The notes under the pieces were generated by a model, which saw nothing but the letters and a program-made list of their open reading frames with translations, did no database searches and was not told the DNA's origin. Shown in pieces: positions 47,069 to 58,290 of a DNA stretch of 64,000 nt. Both the position numbers and the translations under genes were made by a program. Position 1 is the stretch's first letter; every line of letters begins with the position of its first letter. The DNA comes from Desmodus rotundus (taxonomy: Eukaryota > Chordata > Mammalia > Chiroptera > Phyllostomidae). The stretch covers positions 15,715,082 through 15,779,081 of the forward strand of contig NC_071397.1 of assembly GCF_022682495.2 (NCBI RefSeq). Reading direction: 5' to 3'.

Positions 47069-50000
47069 ACAACAGTGCTCAATACCTACATTTTCGTACA
47101 GGACAGAACAATTATAGACCATCTGAAATTGATTGTATCTATTTGCTAGAGACTCACATTGAGTGGAGACATTTCTCAGTGAAATGAAAAAGATGTTGTG
47201 AGGTTCACTGCTGGTGAAGGAGCTCTGGAGTTTCTTTGGTGTCTCTTTTCATTATCTCCTCTTCCTGTCGGTGATGCACTGATTGCACAGTAGAGAGTGC
47301 TGTCATTAGAACCCTTTGCCCAATTTTCTGCACTGGGGTGGAGTTGCTAAGCGGTTCAACATAGTAAGTGAAACACCTCTGTGCCCTTTAGCATTTTTTA
47401 ATGTCCAGTCAATGAGTCATTTCTTAGCATTATGCTTTATGGTATCATAAGAACATTAACTCTGTCACTCCAAGCCACCTAACTGCCACCCTTCCCAACC
47501 TAGTAAGAGTTGTAACATAACCTCTATCTCATGTTATATGTACTGTCTTGGAGAGGAATACAAAAAACTTTCTCTACTTATTTCTTAACAGGCCGGTGGT
47601 CTTATTTAACTCTGGAAGTATGAGTAGGTTCCATGTTCTCTGGGGGGGGGGGGGAAACACAGGTTTTGGAGTGATTTTAGTTTGCTGATTTTGGAAAGAA
47701 AGAAAAACATTAGAGTGAAGAATTTGAAATCCAAGAGCTCTTTAAATCTTGGATTATTTTGGCTACCGTAATCTTATCATTTACCGCAATGATAAATAAG
47801 CACAATATCAAGATATACAATTTCTATGTCTTAGAAATTTTGAATTTTGCTTTTGACTGTATCTGAGACATACTTGACTTTGTCAATGAAAAGTATACTT
47901 AAATGATGCCTCTTAACATTCTGCATTATTATTCCTCCTCCACTGAAAGAGTCCAGGCAACTAATGGAAGAGCTTCCTTCTGTATGTCAAAACTGAATGT
48001 ACCAGGGCAGAACACCTCCATGTGCTTAGTTTTGCACCCTCTAAATTTCAACATTCAGGTTAGAACACACTCCTAAAAGACTAATGCTGTTTCAATGTAT
48101 TTGATTAGCAAAGGGAACCTGTTCTCTTTAACTGCTGGTGCATAAATATATGAGAAGTAGATAGTGTTCAATCATACAGAGAACCTGACACTGTATTATT
48201 TATCAGAATGTCTGCATTCATTACAAATATTTCTAATATATGGTGCATATTTAATACATCACAGTCTATATATATTTAAATGCCTTGTACTAGAGAGAAG
48301 TCTCAATGCTAGAATCAGTCTCTAAAAAGGGGGTCTTGAGAGGTGTCATTTTTACACATGAAGATACCAAAGCATATACTCATTCTGCCCCACTTTAGAC
48401 AACTTCTTAAAATGGACATTTCTATGGCATGACCTACTACCAGCCAAGTTGTCAGGATACACCTAAGGGAAAGAGAATCCAAGAGTTAACAGAGTGGGTT
48501 GTCTTCTTTTCTGTGGTTATTTCTTCAGGAAAGACTGTCTGTGTGCAGACAGAGAAAGAGGTTGAGAGCAGGAGAGGAGATTGTTGGAGAGAGGATTACC
48601 TAAAGGCAGGAGAGGTGATAGGCTGCAACCTCCATCTTTTGCACAGATCATTGAGAGACGAAGGGGGTTCAGGGGGTGCCTGGAGGGTCTCGTGACACCG
48701 GAATGAAGAAGCCCTGCACAAGGTGTCCCCTTCTGAATCCAGACTTCTGGGACACAGTCCTCTGATGTGGAAATCAATAGAGATGTCTACGGTAAAGCCG
48801 GACAGGCCAGGACTTAGTGTGGGAAAGGATAGGTCATGGAAGAGAAGCAATACTTCTCGTGACTGTTAGGGTTACAAACCCAGTGAGGAGGCTTGGCCCA
48901 CCAGCAGGAAGGTAACTTACAGAAATACATCATACCTAGCCATTTTAAAACACATTATCAATTACAAGTTATTTCATAATATTTACCCCCATTTAATTCA
49001 ACCTGGCTGTGCGAGAACAGAGTGGTTAAGTGACTTGTCTGAAGTCACAAAGCCAATCGGTGGCAGAATAGGTGCAGTCTGCACCATCAAAGAGAAGTTA
49101 AAAGTGAGAAATTCATCTTAGCAATTCTCTGGTACACATCTGGGGCTTATAACCAGGACTAATTCGGGGAAAAGGGATTGCCAAAAATGGCAGGAAAACA
49201 AATTTTAATGGAATGCCCTGTTGTATAAGACGTGTAGTAAAGCAGAATTTATACAAATTCCTGGACAGTGTCCCTGGGCACTCCAGACAGCAGACAGATT
49301 AAGGAAACAAAGGAATAGGGTAAATATGGATGGACCACTAGCTTGAAAACAAAACTATTCAAGGGTAAGTAAAAGACAGATGTGAGGTCTAAACATGCAC
49401 AGAGTAAGGAGAATCGGCAAGATCACATAATGAAGTCAAGGAAGTGTAAACGCAAACACTAGCACAGCCAAGTTGAAGAAGAAAAGGAGATTGCACCAGA
49501 GATTAAGATAAATGAAATTATAAGGCATTGTTCTGGTACATAAGGAAGAAAAGGTCAATGGAAAAATAAATGGAACCTCTGAGAGGCTGCTCAGGTAATT
49601 GACAGTAGAGCAGACGAAGCTCTTTTAGATAAAACAAACAAAAAAGTAACTGGAGGACTTGGTTGCCACAAAGCTCGAAAGGGGCTTGGGGTTGGCAACA
49701 GTACAGATCCACAGGGGTTGATCTGAAGGTAAAGGAGGAGACATGTACCAGGGTGACCAGAACTTGAAGTATTGCAATTGACGAAGCATTTCTCCCACCC
49801 CCATCCCTTCCCCAACCCCCATGCCACTGAGAGGATGCCCAGGATATTGAGGTGAAAGTGAGATAAATCTTTAGACAGGAAAAGGGAGGGAACTAAATCA
49901 GAACAGAATCTCAGGAAGGTATACCTGACTTGGGAGGGGGTGGGGATCTAGGCAATAGTGGGGGCAGAGAAAGAGGAAAAGGAGGACAGAGACAGAGGAA

Positions 50001-50365
50001 GCAAGAGAGGGAGGGAAAATAGAGAGGAAAAAATGAAATTCAAAAATTTAGAAGACCAAAATGTTAATTAAGCCAGGAACAAGTACTCATTAGCCATATA
50101 GGAAATGGAACTTGCGTGCAGGGAGGAAACTGAGCCGTCCGTTCCCTGGGCTCTAAACGAGAGGCCTTGAACCCAGTGGATGCAAGCACCAGAGTTGTAG
50201 CTCCAGCCCTGGCCTTGTCTCCTGCTTAGTCCTGTGATTTTGTACCTTACACTTCAGCAAAGGGTAAGATCTTATGGCCTCTGACGTCTCTCCCAGCCCT
50301 ATTTGCTTTGGTGCCATCTGTTCAAGGGCTGGGAGAATGGACCCTAGGGAAGCAAGGATGCCCTG
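47069..50365. other. Intergenic sequence, almost free of repeats
   Basis: The only repeat recognised is a MIR piece at about 48985-49085. A G-run of 13 bases lies at 47642-47654, and a purine-rich stretch at 49920-50030. Frames such as 48429-48850 and 49518-49827 do not resemble proteins I know. Sequence that avoids insertions this close to a developmental gene may be regulatory. Confidence 0.5.
48985..49085 (-). mobile_element. MIR SINE fragment
   Basis: GTGGTTAAGTGACTTGTCTG followed by AAGTCACAAAGCCAATCGGT is the classic MIR core. Confidence 0.65.
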
Positions 50366-50369
50366 CTAA

Positions 50370-50560
50370 TAAAAACACTCAACATTTATTAAACACCTCC
50401 CTCTGGGCCAGGCTAATGTATGTGTACATATATACAATCTCTTAAGCCTCACAACAGCCAAAGGAGCTGTTAGTATTATTTTATTTTTCCCATTTCACAA
50501 GTGAGAAAATTAACTCTCTCCAGTAGAATCAGGACTGAAGCCCAGGCCCTGGGGTTCCAG
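50370..50560 (-). mobile_element. MIR SINE fragment
   Basis: The reverse of MIR: CTCAACATTTATTAAACACC, then TTAAGCCTCACAACAGCCAA, CCCATTTCACAAGTGAGAAA and ACTGAAGCCCAGGCCCTGGG. Confidence 0.7.
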
Positions 50561-50579
50561 ATCCAGCGTCCCTATTGCA

Positions 50580-50945
50580 GAACAGTTAGCAACCGTGGCT
50601 AGACGGAGTCCCAGAGACCAGCGCTGGATCTAGAAAGCGACAGGCGCCACCAGGCTGGCGAGCGGGTGCAGGAAACTGGAGGGCACCGCTGGTCGCCCCT
50701 GATGCCCGGCTCCAGGTGCGTGCTGCAGCCTCCGAGGATCTAAGAGCCGCCAGCTGGAGCCACTGACTCCCGAGGATGAAGCCAGAGACTGACCAGCCAG
50801 TGGGGAGGAGATAAGATCTGGAACACCGCCCCCCACCCCGCCCCCGCACACAGTCCATCACCAGAAAAGAGAGGAATAAGATCAGGAAGGCCGAGTTTTC
50901 TGCCGCGGGACTCCGGCAAACTTCCGCCCAAGGCAAAGTCCCTTA
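50580..50945. promoter_or_regulatory. CpG-rich segment, candidate distal promoter or enhancer
   Basis: This GC-rich segment of about 365 bases has roughly twenty CpG sites by eye, sits in AT-rich intergenic DNA and directly follows an ancient MIR fragment. It contains GC-box-like CCCCGCCCCC near 50836 and a CCGCGG word at 50902. It lies about 6.3-6.6 kb upstream of the TFAP2D start codon. The open frames here (50586-50936 and 50740-51141, minus) have no recognisable protein similarity and look like composition artefacts. Function is inferred from CpG retention only. Confidence 0.4.
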
Positions 50946-51104
50946 CAACAAAAGAAACCTGGGCTGGGCCTTGCTGTTTGCATTTTCTGTTAGACGTCTG
51001 GAGAGGCTTGGAGGCCTTGGATAAAAGGAGGAAACGTTTTATGCAGCGACAGAGGCCAGGAGATGTGATAGAAACAAATTTAATGAATTTGAAGCCCACG
51101 TCAC

Positions 51105-51355
51105 TGATTTCAAGGCCCGCGTGACCTTGGCATTTACTCACACTTCTTTGCGCCTCACTTTCGCGGGTGCTTCAGCGTCCTCGTTTGCACTAATACCTCA
51201 CACCAGTGCTAATACGTACTGCACCTGCCAGGTACTCCAGGCCTCGTAGGGTTGTTGTAAAGGTAAATGATATAATGCCCGTAAAGAGCCTGGAACAGGA
51301 CCTGACTCGTGTAAATAAACGGGCAATAAACGCTAGGTGTTGCTGTGACTTTGCG
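51105..51355 (+). mobile_element. MIR SINE with unusually high CpG
   Basis: MIR order (GTAGGGTTGTTGTAAAGGTA; GTAAAGAGCCTGGAACAGGA; GGGCAATAAACGCTAGGTGT) is clear, yet the copy keeps many CpGs, unlike ordinary methylated repeats. Confidence 0.65.
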
Positions 51356-51359
51356 GTTA

Positions 51360-51475
51360 TCTTGCACCTATAAAAAGGGTAATGATTACACACACATGTC
51401 CTCCTACTTAAGTTGTGGGGAGGAGCGTTGTCCGGAGCAAATGGGCCAATACTTGTAAAAGTGCTTAGTAAACCT
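51360..51475 (+). mobile_element. Second, partial MIR-like copy in tandem
   Basis: It repeats the 3' MIR theme straight after the first (CTATAAAAAGGGTAATGATT; TACTTGTAAAAGTGCTTAGT). Weaker than its neighbour. Confidence 0.45.
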
Positions 51476-51479
51476 CGGC

Positions 51480-51850
51480 TCCATGTACGACCGGGATGCT
51501 GGCGAGTGAATTTTCAAAAACCTCTAGTGCGCTTACAGACAACTGGAGGAAGGCGAAGAGGACAGGGGGCGGCCCTTTCGGAGTGCATGCGTTTCTTGGT
51601 TAAATGGGGCAAGTTTCCCTTGGGACAGCAAGCCCTTGGCCCAAGAGTCGGCTTCCTGCCACTGAGAGCACAGCCAGCTGCGGGGACATCAGGGTGCCGC
51701 GCCCTCCAGGGCTCGGTGGTGAGCGCCCTCCGACGCCAGAGGGCTGGCTAGGCGGCTCAGCTTGCGTCGGGGCTGCGGGGAGAGGGTGGGCGAGTCCGCG
51801 CCAAGCCTGACTGAGTCCAACTCCGCAGCTGTTGCGGACAGGCAAGGAGC
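51480..51850. promoter_or_regulatory. Second CpG-rich segment, candidate distal promoter or enhancer
   Basis: This GC-rich, CpG-rich stretch includes GGGGGCGGCC near 51566 and repeated GCG/CGC words through 51800. It follows two MIR fragments and ends abruptly in AT-rich DNA. Open frames exist on both strands (51413-51751 plus, 51600-51881 minus), as expected in GC-rich DNA with few stops, and none resembles a known protein. Together with 50580-50945 it brackets a CpG-retaining domain upstream of TFAP2D. Confidence 0.4.
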
Positions 51851-54119
51851 CTGTCCTCTCAGATGAGGGCCTCAGCTCCAATTTCCACTGTTATCAAAGA
51901 GAAGACATCAGACGAGAGAGTTCTTCCATTTAAATTTCCACTAATGCGTTCACAAGGCTTTTTAATTGCTTGCAAATGCATTTCTCTGTACGATTATGGA
52001 ATCCGTGTTGCCTGTCGGCAGCAAGGCTAAGGCGGAATACAGATCCGTGTTAGGCTTTCGACAAACAGCCCAGAGGGCGGGGTAGGGTCGTGCTGGAGGA
52101 GGTTTAACAGAGAAGGAGGGAGGAGGGGGAAAGATAAAGAAGTTTAAAAAATCAATGGCAACCCTTAAAGTGAAATAACTGGAGAGTCCGTCAGAAATGT
52201 TAATTTCCCTTAAATATCCCAAAGCTCTTTTTTTAAATGGTTTGCCACTTTTCGTTTGCAATTAGGTAACGTTTTAAGCCAAGTGGCCCTTGGGTTGCTG
52301 AAGGTGAAATGGGGCTGGGGGGGTGGGGGTGGATTGCCCAGAGGAAGGCAGATAGAAGAATTATCCAAATCACAACTGGAAATGAGAGGGTGAGGGACCT
52401 TTAGAAAGACACTTAGAGTCAGCATCAGCTTGAGCTAATAGAAGTTAGAAAGGCAAGCAATTCATTTGGGAATAGTGGGGATCTGACCTCGAGTGCCTGC
52501 GCATGAATACCTAGGCTGCCATGCCTTTTCTCTTCAAATGTGGTTCTTTTAACTGGGTCAATTTTAGATTCCTGGCTCCCACTCAGAATGTTCCTGGTAT
52601 TTCAAGCTCTCTTCTCTCACCACCTTGCCTAATGAGTAAAAATGAATGAACCAGGGATTGGGATGCTGTGTCATGGACCCAACATATTTGCCTTTCCACT
52701 GCCTGAAGGATGGTCCCTACCCACCTACCCTAAGCAACAGTAACTGGAAGAGGTTAGACGAAGCACACCAGAGTAAGTTCTTAGATAAAAGGATCTTCCC
52801 AGGTCATTAAAATCCTGAGTGACTGAGAGATTCTGTCCCCTTGGGAGAGGACCTTGAGAGTTCTTTGTGTGGTTGGCTCTTGGGGAGGCCTCAGAGGCCA
52901 GTAGATCCACAAAGTGGTGGAAGGGTGCCAGGGGGTAGATAGAACCAGAACACCATTAAGAGAGGAAACATCAGCCATTGGCTTTCTTGGAATTCTCTAA
53001 AGGTACCTTTGTTCTCTCCTTGCATCCCAAATAAGCGGTGGGAGGACAGAGGCTTGGGAGCTTTAAGGATAAGTACTGATATTCAGATCTATACTTCTTG
53101 TTTTGCTTTGTGGAAAGAACATCTGCAGACCATTTTGGATCTTCAGAATTCCACTGTTCTCCCCTCCAAGCACCCATGAAGCTTATCTCCTACTGTGCAA
53201 ACTCTTGTCTGGGTTAGGAAACGGCATGCCTCACTGAAGCAGAGCACACTACATTTTCCTCCTAGACAATCTACACGCATGCTCTCTTAAGGCATAAGTT
53301 TATTGGATTCAAGCTCATCTCTATCTTCCTCTAAAAGGGAAGGAAGATGGGAAGGAAAAATGGGAGGGAGGGAAGGAGGAAGGACAGAAAGAGAGAAGAA
53401 GGAAGGAGGGCATTCTGGTTGATTCATGTATGTGAATATGTCTTAAGGAAATATTTTTGGTTGAAAATGCCCAAATAAGTACAATCCTTAATTACTTCAC
53501 TTAGCCTTATGCAAGCAGGTTTGTAGGCAATGTCTTTTCAGGCTACATAAAACAAATAAATTCATTTTAGGAAGCAAATGAAATTCCAAGCAGGAATAAG
53601 GAGAAGGAAGAGAAATACAAAACTAGAGATCGGTACTTGTTTGCTGGTGATTGTCCCCCAAACTCAAACACGCAAGGGGTGACAAACCCTTTCATTGAAG
53701 ATTCAATTGGATAAAAACTATGGTTTGTATGATACCAGCCTAGAAGCTCAAGAAGACACCTGAACTTCCCACACCAGCATCTGAACTGTAGAAAACAGTT
53801 CAGAAACTCTCTTCTCTAGCTCTGGACCCTAACCAAAACAATAATGATACATACAAGTATTGCTCTGAAGATTTCTAAAGCAACTGGGGTAGAACAATAC
53901 CTCCTGGAGTGTGGAGTATGGAATGAGAAGGCAGAAGCGAAGCTCTGGGGTCTAAGGGAGACCCTCTCCAGCTTCTAGGGTGTAGAGTTGGCAGTATCGC
54001 TCCCTCGCTTTTATGAGCTCTGTGGAACGGGCGGGAGTCAGACCGGCCTGGGGCTTAGGCTGGGATGCTCACTATGGTTTCCGGAGGGAGGGAGCCCCAG
54101 GCGATTGTCACCAGTCTCC
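51851..54119. other. Intergenic sequence upstream of TFAP2D, no repeat recognised
   Basis: The sequence is unique-looking apart from a GGAA-rich simple stretch at 53335-53410 and a G-rich run near 52312-52330. No coding region is supported by any frame. Confidence 0.5.
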
Positions 54120-54330
54120 AACTAGCCAAGGCCAGTTAATTCAATTACGCACCCGCTGGAGAATGTGGCCAATTGCTCTCCGGGAAAGGGGCAAAGCAGA
54201 AAAGAGAAATTAGCTTTTGGGTCAAGCAGGATGTCACTTATTAATTGCTCAGAACTATTAATTAGATGGGAAGGGAAGGCGGTGGGGGGACTGTCAGACA
54301 AATCCCGCGTGTGCGCACATCACACACACA
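54120..54330. promoter_or_regulatory. Candidate enhancer with clustered TAATTA-type sites
   Basis: Several homeodomain core sites lie within about 130 bases: TTAATT and CAATTA at about 54136-54147, TTATTAATTG at 54239-54247 and TATTAATTAG at 54257-54265. They sit in repeat-free sequence about 3 kb upstream of the TFAP2D start codon. Such clusters occur in neural developmental enhancers, but short AT-rich motifs also occur by chance, so this is a weak prediction. Confidence 0.3.
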
Positions 54331-56839
54331 CAGACACCAAGCCATACACCTGCCTGGATGCATTTCTTTAGAGAAGGGGCGCACTAAGCAACCCTAGAGC
54401 AGATGGAAGGGAGCGCTGACCGTTCTGTGCATATGGTGCGGATGATTTCCCCAACTTTCCTTTCAGGGACAAGCAGCTTTTGGGGGGGGGTTGGAGGGGG
54501 TGAGGTGAGAGGAAGCAGTTGGCCAAATGGAGTTTCCTTACAGTTCAGACGCTGGTGTGGGAAGCCAGGACACCAGGGTGGGAGCAGAAGAGCTTTCCCA
54601 AAAGGAGACGTGGCGCCCTGACAAAGTAGATCCCTACATTTAAAGAGACACCCTTTACCCTTTCTGCTTCATCTTCTCTGAAAACAAGTGTTTTTCTCAT
54701 TCTGCATTACATTTAATTTTCTCTAATTCCACAGGGGTTCAAGAAGCACAGTAAATGAAGCCCTGGGTGCCTTTTATCTTGGTACCGAGAAGTCACTCAG
54801 AAAGCTGGGGGTGGGGGGAGCTAGAGAGTAGAATGGTTCTTTGGTGATGTCCTGAAGTATTCAGACAGATGAGACAACCAGAGGTCATTCCGAGGCTGTA
54901 CTCAGCTCCAGCCAGAGCTCATTACCGAGAGTATCAGAAGCTCGGGGCTGTGTGTGGATCTTCCCCTGGGCAGGGACAAACACACGGGGCAAACGCGCCG
55001 GGACAGCAGGCAGAGCAGGCGGCCACGACTTCCTGAGTCTCCTGGTTGTTCCCAGGGGAGAGGATTTTCGCCTGCCTCCTGGACCTAAGCCCAGGAAAGA
55101 CGGTCCCTTCGCCTTCAATGAAGATGTACCTGACAGTGGGGGAGTTGGGGGAGGGGTTGGCAGCTTGTCTAAGAAGGAACCATCCTTTTCTATTTGAGTT
55201 GGACTAACTGGGAATATCATCCCCCCAAAAAAGCATGCCTGGCAATTCCCAAGATAACCTGAGGGCCTTACACATTATTCTGGGGGGAAGGCTGTTTCTT
55301 TGCAGGGTGGGGGTTCCTAGGGTAAGGTCATGGGGGCTCCCACGGAGGATTATTTATTTCGTCTGCGGATAGAATAGAGAGAGCTCACCCAGTCCTGGCA
55401 AACAAAAGACTTTCGCCGCAAGCAGTTTGGGATTCAGCCCTTAGTGCCAACAGCACTCATCTTACCCCTCCTACTTAAATATCAAATTGGGCACTTTTTC
55501 TTTTCATTTTCATTGGGCTCTCAGTCTTCTGACTTCATTAGACCAAAATTAGGAATTTCAGGAAGTTGGGGTGGGGGGGCTTGCACACCTTGGAAAAGGG
55601 AGCAAGTGTTGGCTGCTGACCCCTGTGCAAGGCTGAAGCATCATGGATCTCCATCTCAGACAGTGCATTTCAATTCTTGTCGCGCGCCTTTGTCCATTTA
55701 TATAAAGCAAAGAGTACTGAGTGACAGCCCCAGTTAGCCTGCATGAGCAGATCCTAATAAACCCTCCCAAACCCCAACCAAAAAAAGAAAAAAAAATAGC
55801 CACATGCCTGTTTGCCTGCGGCTTATTATTAAGATACCTTCTCAGCTTAAACACTTAAAAGCTAACCAAATGAAATGGCAATTAAGACTAAATTGCCCTT
55901 CTATCTTTGAGATGACTCTGCAGGGCCAGACAGTTCTTGAGAGACTGACAGGCTTGGAAAGAGGACCTTTCAGAGCCTCAGTATTGCCGGCATGTAGCCA
56001 CTGATACCCTCTCCAGGTGCTAGACCACTTGGTGCGGGAAAGCCAAATTTTGAATTAAGTAAAGCCGGAATACTGCTTGAAAGTTCTACCACAGAAGAAC
56101 TAGAGAAAGGTGTGCGCTCCTTCCTTCCTGCCCTCTTTGTAAAATGTAACTTTCAAACATTTAAGGGCTATTTGAGGGTAATGGTGTTGAGACACCTGGT
56201 ACCACTGCTAAATGGTCCACCCCACCCCCCATCCAGCACGGTTTCCAAAAGGGAAGGGAAACACAAAAGACTGGGAAAGTGGGTTGAGTTGGGGATTGAA
56301 AGACAACGTTTTACCTAAATGTAGAATCTTGTCACGCGTCTTTATTCTCTTGTGTTTTTTTCTTAAATGTATTGCCAGTTACACCGTTTCTTTATGATGG
56401 AAACTTGGGATTATCCATCATGGTTATTTATTTTAAAAGCTGCAGAAAGTGTAAGTCACCGCCGGGTGTTGCCTCCCAAAAGAGGGAAAAGAACCCAAAT
56501 TTGATGTAAATATGGAAGAAGCAGTATTGTTTCCAGTTGGGCAAAGGCAGACACCCCAAACTGGAGGAAATTGATTTGGGTGCTTGTTGCAAAAAGCAGC
56601 TTTCAGCATTCAGGGATTGGAACCAATAGGAATGAACACTTACTTATGTAAAAGTAAGCTTTAATTAATATATATTTCTATATCTAATATACACATATTG
56701 GGGTTAGCTCTTTATCTTCACAATAAAATGTGTGCAAATCCTCTCTGCAGAGATGAGTCCCCACCTCAGTCGGTATAGAAAAGCATGATAAAGGTTGGAA
56801 AAAATGGATAAAAATGTTGAAAGAACCTCCAGTTCCTTA
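54331..56839. other. Upstream TFAP2D flank, no repeat recognised
   Basis: This stretch is repeat-free by eye. 54940-55130 is moderately CpG-rich, with open frames on both strands (54952-55197 plus, 54885-55220 minus) that I attribute to composition. A TATA-like TTTATATAAAG is at about 55698-55708. A G-run lies at 54481-54490. Confidence 0.5.
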
Positions 56840-57231
56840 TTAGGCGAAGATACAATATTTATTCCTTGTCTCCTGGGATAAATCTCTTCTGCCTATTGTC
56901 CTCCCAGTTCTCAGTGCTGATGCTTAATTTTCAAAACTTCTATATTACCAAGGGACCTACGACATCAGCCAAAGAAATACTCAGCAAGTACAAAATCTGT
57001 TCCAGGGAGCTGCTTTTGTGCAGAGGGAAAATTTTGTTCCTACAGGTTTTTAAGTGGGTAGAGGCAAGGAGCTAGCTGATCCGGGCAAAGCCATTGCAAT
57101 TTAGATCTCTATCTATAGACTATTTTTTTCCTTAAAAAAAAATTGGAAAATACAAGAAGTTTGGATTTTTTTTTTCCCGATTCTTTTTTTGGAGGGGGAA
57201 ACTGCATCGTAAGCTTTCGGAGAAACCCAAC
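56840..57231 (+). promoter_or_regulatory. TFAP2D: Probable TFAP2D 5' UTR / proximal promoter region
   Basis: This is the sequence immediately upstream of the TFAP2D start codon. It is AT-rich with several A and T runs (57121-57180) and no CpG island. No convincing TATA box at a plausible distance or initiator could be assigned; a TATA-like TTTATATAAAG lies much further up at about 55698-55708. The transcription start is therefore unknown and the label rests on position only. Confidence 0.35.
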
Positions 57232-57270
57232 ATGTCAACTACCTTTCCGGGACTAGTCCACGATGCCGAG
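57232..57270 (+). CDS. TFAP2D: TFAP2D coding exon 1 (transcription factor AP-2 delta, residues 1-13)
   Basis: This exon carries the start codon and 13 codons (MSTTFPGLVHDAE) of AP-2 delta, a nuclear sequence-specific transcription factor that binds GC-rich sites as a dimer and acts in midbrain, retinal and other neural development. The ATG has A at -3, a favourable context. The frame runs to GCCGAG followed by a GT donor (gtatta), so the exon ends in phase 0. Joined to the exon at 58291 it gives HDAE-IRHDGSN, the N-terminus I know for this protein. Without splicing the frame runs 56 codons into a GT-rich and GCGG-rich intron and stops, so splicing is required. Other AP-2 paralogues have different short first exons, which makes this exon diagnostic for the delta member. 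The 5' end of the mRNA is not determined here. Confidence 0.93.
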
Positions 57271-58290
57271 GTATTATTACTTTTTTTTTTTTTTTTGAGC
57301 GCGCGCGTGTGTGTGTGTGTGTGTGTGTGTGAGTGTGTGGCGGCAGCGGCGGTGGCAGCGGCGGCGGTGGCAGCTTCCCCTGTCTCTAATCTATATTGGA
57401 CCGTTACGTTTAATTATAATCTGGCTTTCGGGAGAAGTTAAGGAAGGAAAGGGGGAAAAGTTCGTTATGACATCTGTCGCCAGGAAGGGCAACTCTGCCA
57501 CGTTAAGAAACATTTGCCATAATGAGGGGGAAACAATCCTAAGAAAAAAGAAAGGGAGGAGGTGATGAGGAGAAAGAGAGAGATAGAAAAAGGATACTCA
57601 GAAAGGCAAAGTAAAGAGATTGATTGGGGGGGCGGTAGGTGGACAAGGGGGGTGGGGAACCACGCACCCCTTTTGGAATGGACTTATTCTAGGAAAGTGA
57701 AGCAGAAAGTGGGGGTCGGATTCCTTGCCCCAAATGGTTAAGGAAATGAACAAGTTGAATGATTTGCACAGACTGGATTTTGAAAATATATGGACAATGA
57801 TTTTGAACAGCTCTGGCAAAACATTTCGGCCTGGACAGCAGCGGATGTCTGGGTTGGTATCTGGCAGGAGTGGCGGGGCGCCCTGCGCGTGTGGACTCTC
57901 GCCTTCTGCTCCCCGCGGCCCCGGAGACAGTCGCAAGCCTGGCTCCCAACGCCCAGCTCCCTGAGCAAGTTGGGCAGGAGCTGTGAGTGTGTGTGCGTGT
58001 GTGTGTGTGTGTCTGCGTGTGTGTGGTGTCACCCGCACCTATATAGGGTGGGGGATTTTTTTTTTTCCGCTGTCGACTGTAAGGACGAGGCCGCCCACCC
58101 CCTGTCCGCCTGCTCGCAAAGGCTGTCTGGCAAGGGCGCTGAGCCCCGGCTGCGGCTCGGCCCGAGCCCTGCGCGCTCACTCTCCTTGGAGAGCCAGAGA
58201 AAGCCCCTGGCTCCGGGAGAGCAGCGTCTGGGCTGCACAATGACAAACCTCAAGTTTTTCTGCTCTCCCTTTTCCCCCTCTTCCTTCCAG
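57271..58290 (+). other. TFAP2D: TFAP2D intron 1
   Basis: This 1,020-base phase-0 intron has a GT donor and an AG acceptor. It contains a T-run (about 57280-57297), a (GT)n run (57307-57331), a GGCGGC-type triplet run (57339-57372), a G-rich block near 57625-57655 and a second GT-rich stretch (57981-58024). Its last 500 bases are GC-rich and remain open in frame with exon 2, which is discussed as a finding. No mobile element was recognised. Confidence 0.9.
57307..57372. repeat. (GT)n followed by a GGCGGC-type triplet run
   Basis: Twelve or so GT units (57307-57331), then repeated GGCGGCAGCGGCGGTGGCAG words to 57372, just inside TFAP2D intron 1. It gives alanine/arginine-rich false frames. 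Confidence 0.9.

Noticed and set aside
47642..47654. Run of 13 G residues as a possible G-quadruplex
   Set aside because: A single homopolymer with no further G-tracts nearby; more likely a simple repeat or an assembly-sensitive spot.
50586..51141. Minus-strand frames of 116 and 133 codons
   Set aside because: CpG-rich, stop-poor sequence upstream of TFAP2D; no protein similarity or splice structure seen.
51413..51881. Frames of 112 codons (plus) and 93 codons (minus) over the same DNA
   Set aside because: Open on both strands because of GC content; no family features.
57598..58246. Minus-strand frames of 146 and 185 codons opposite TFAP2D intron 1
   Set aside because: They translate (CA)n and GC-rich DNA (His-Thr runs), overlap each other in different frames, and no antisense gene is known to me here.
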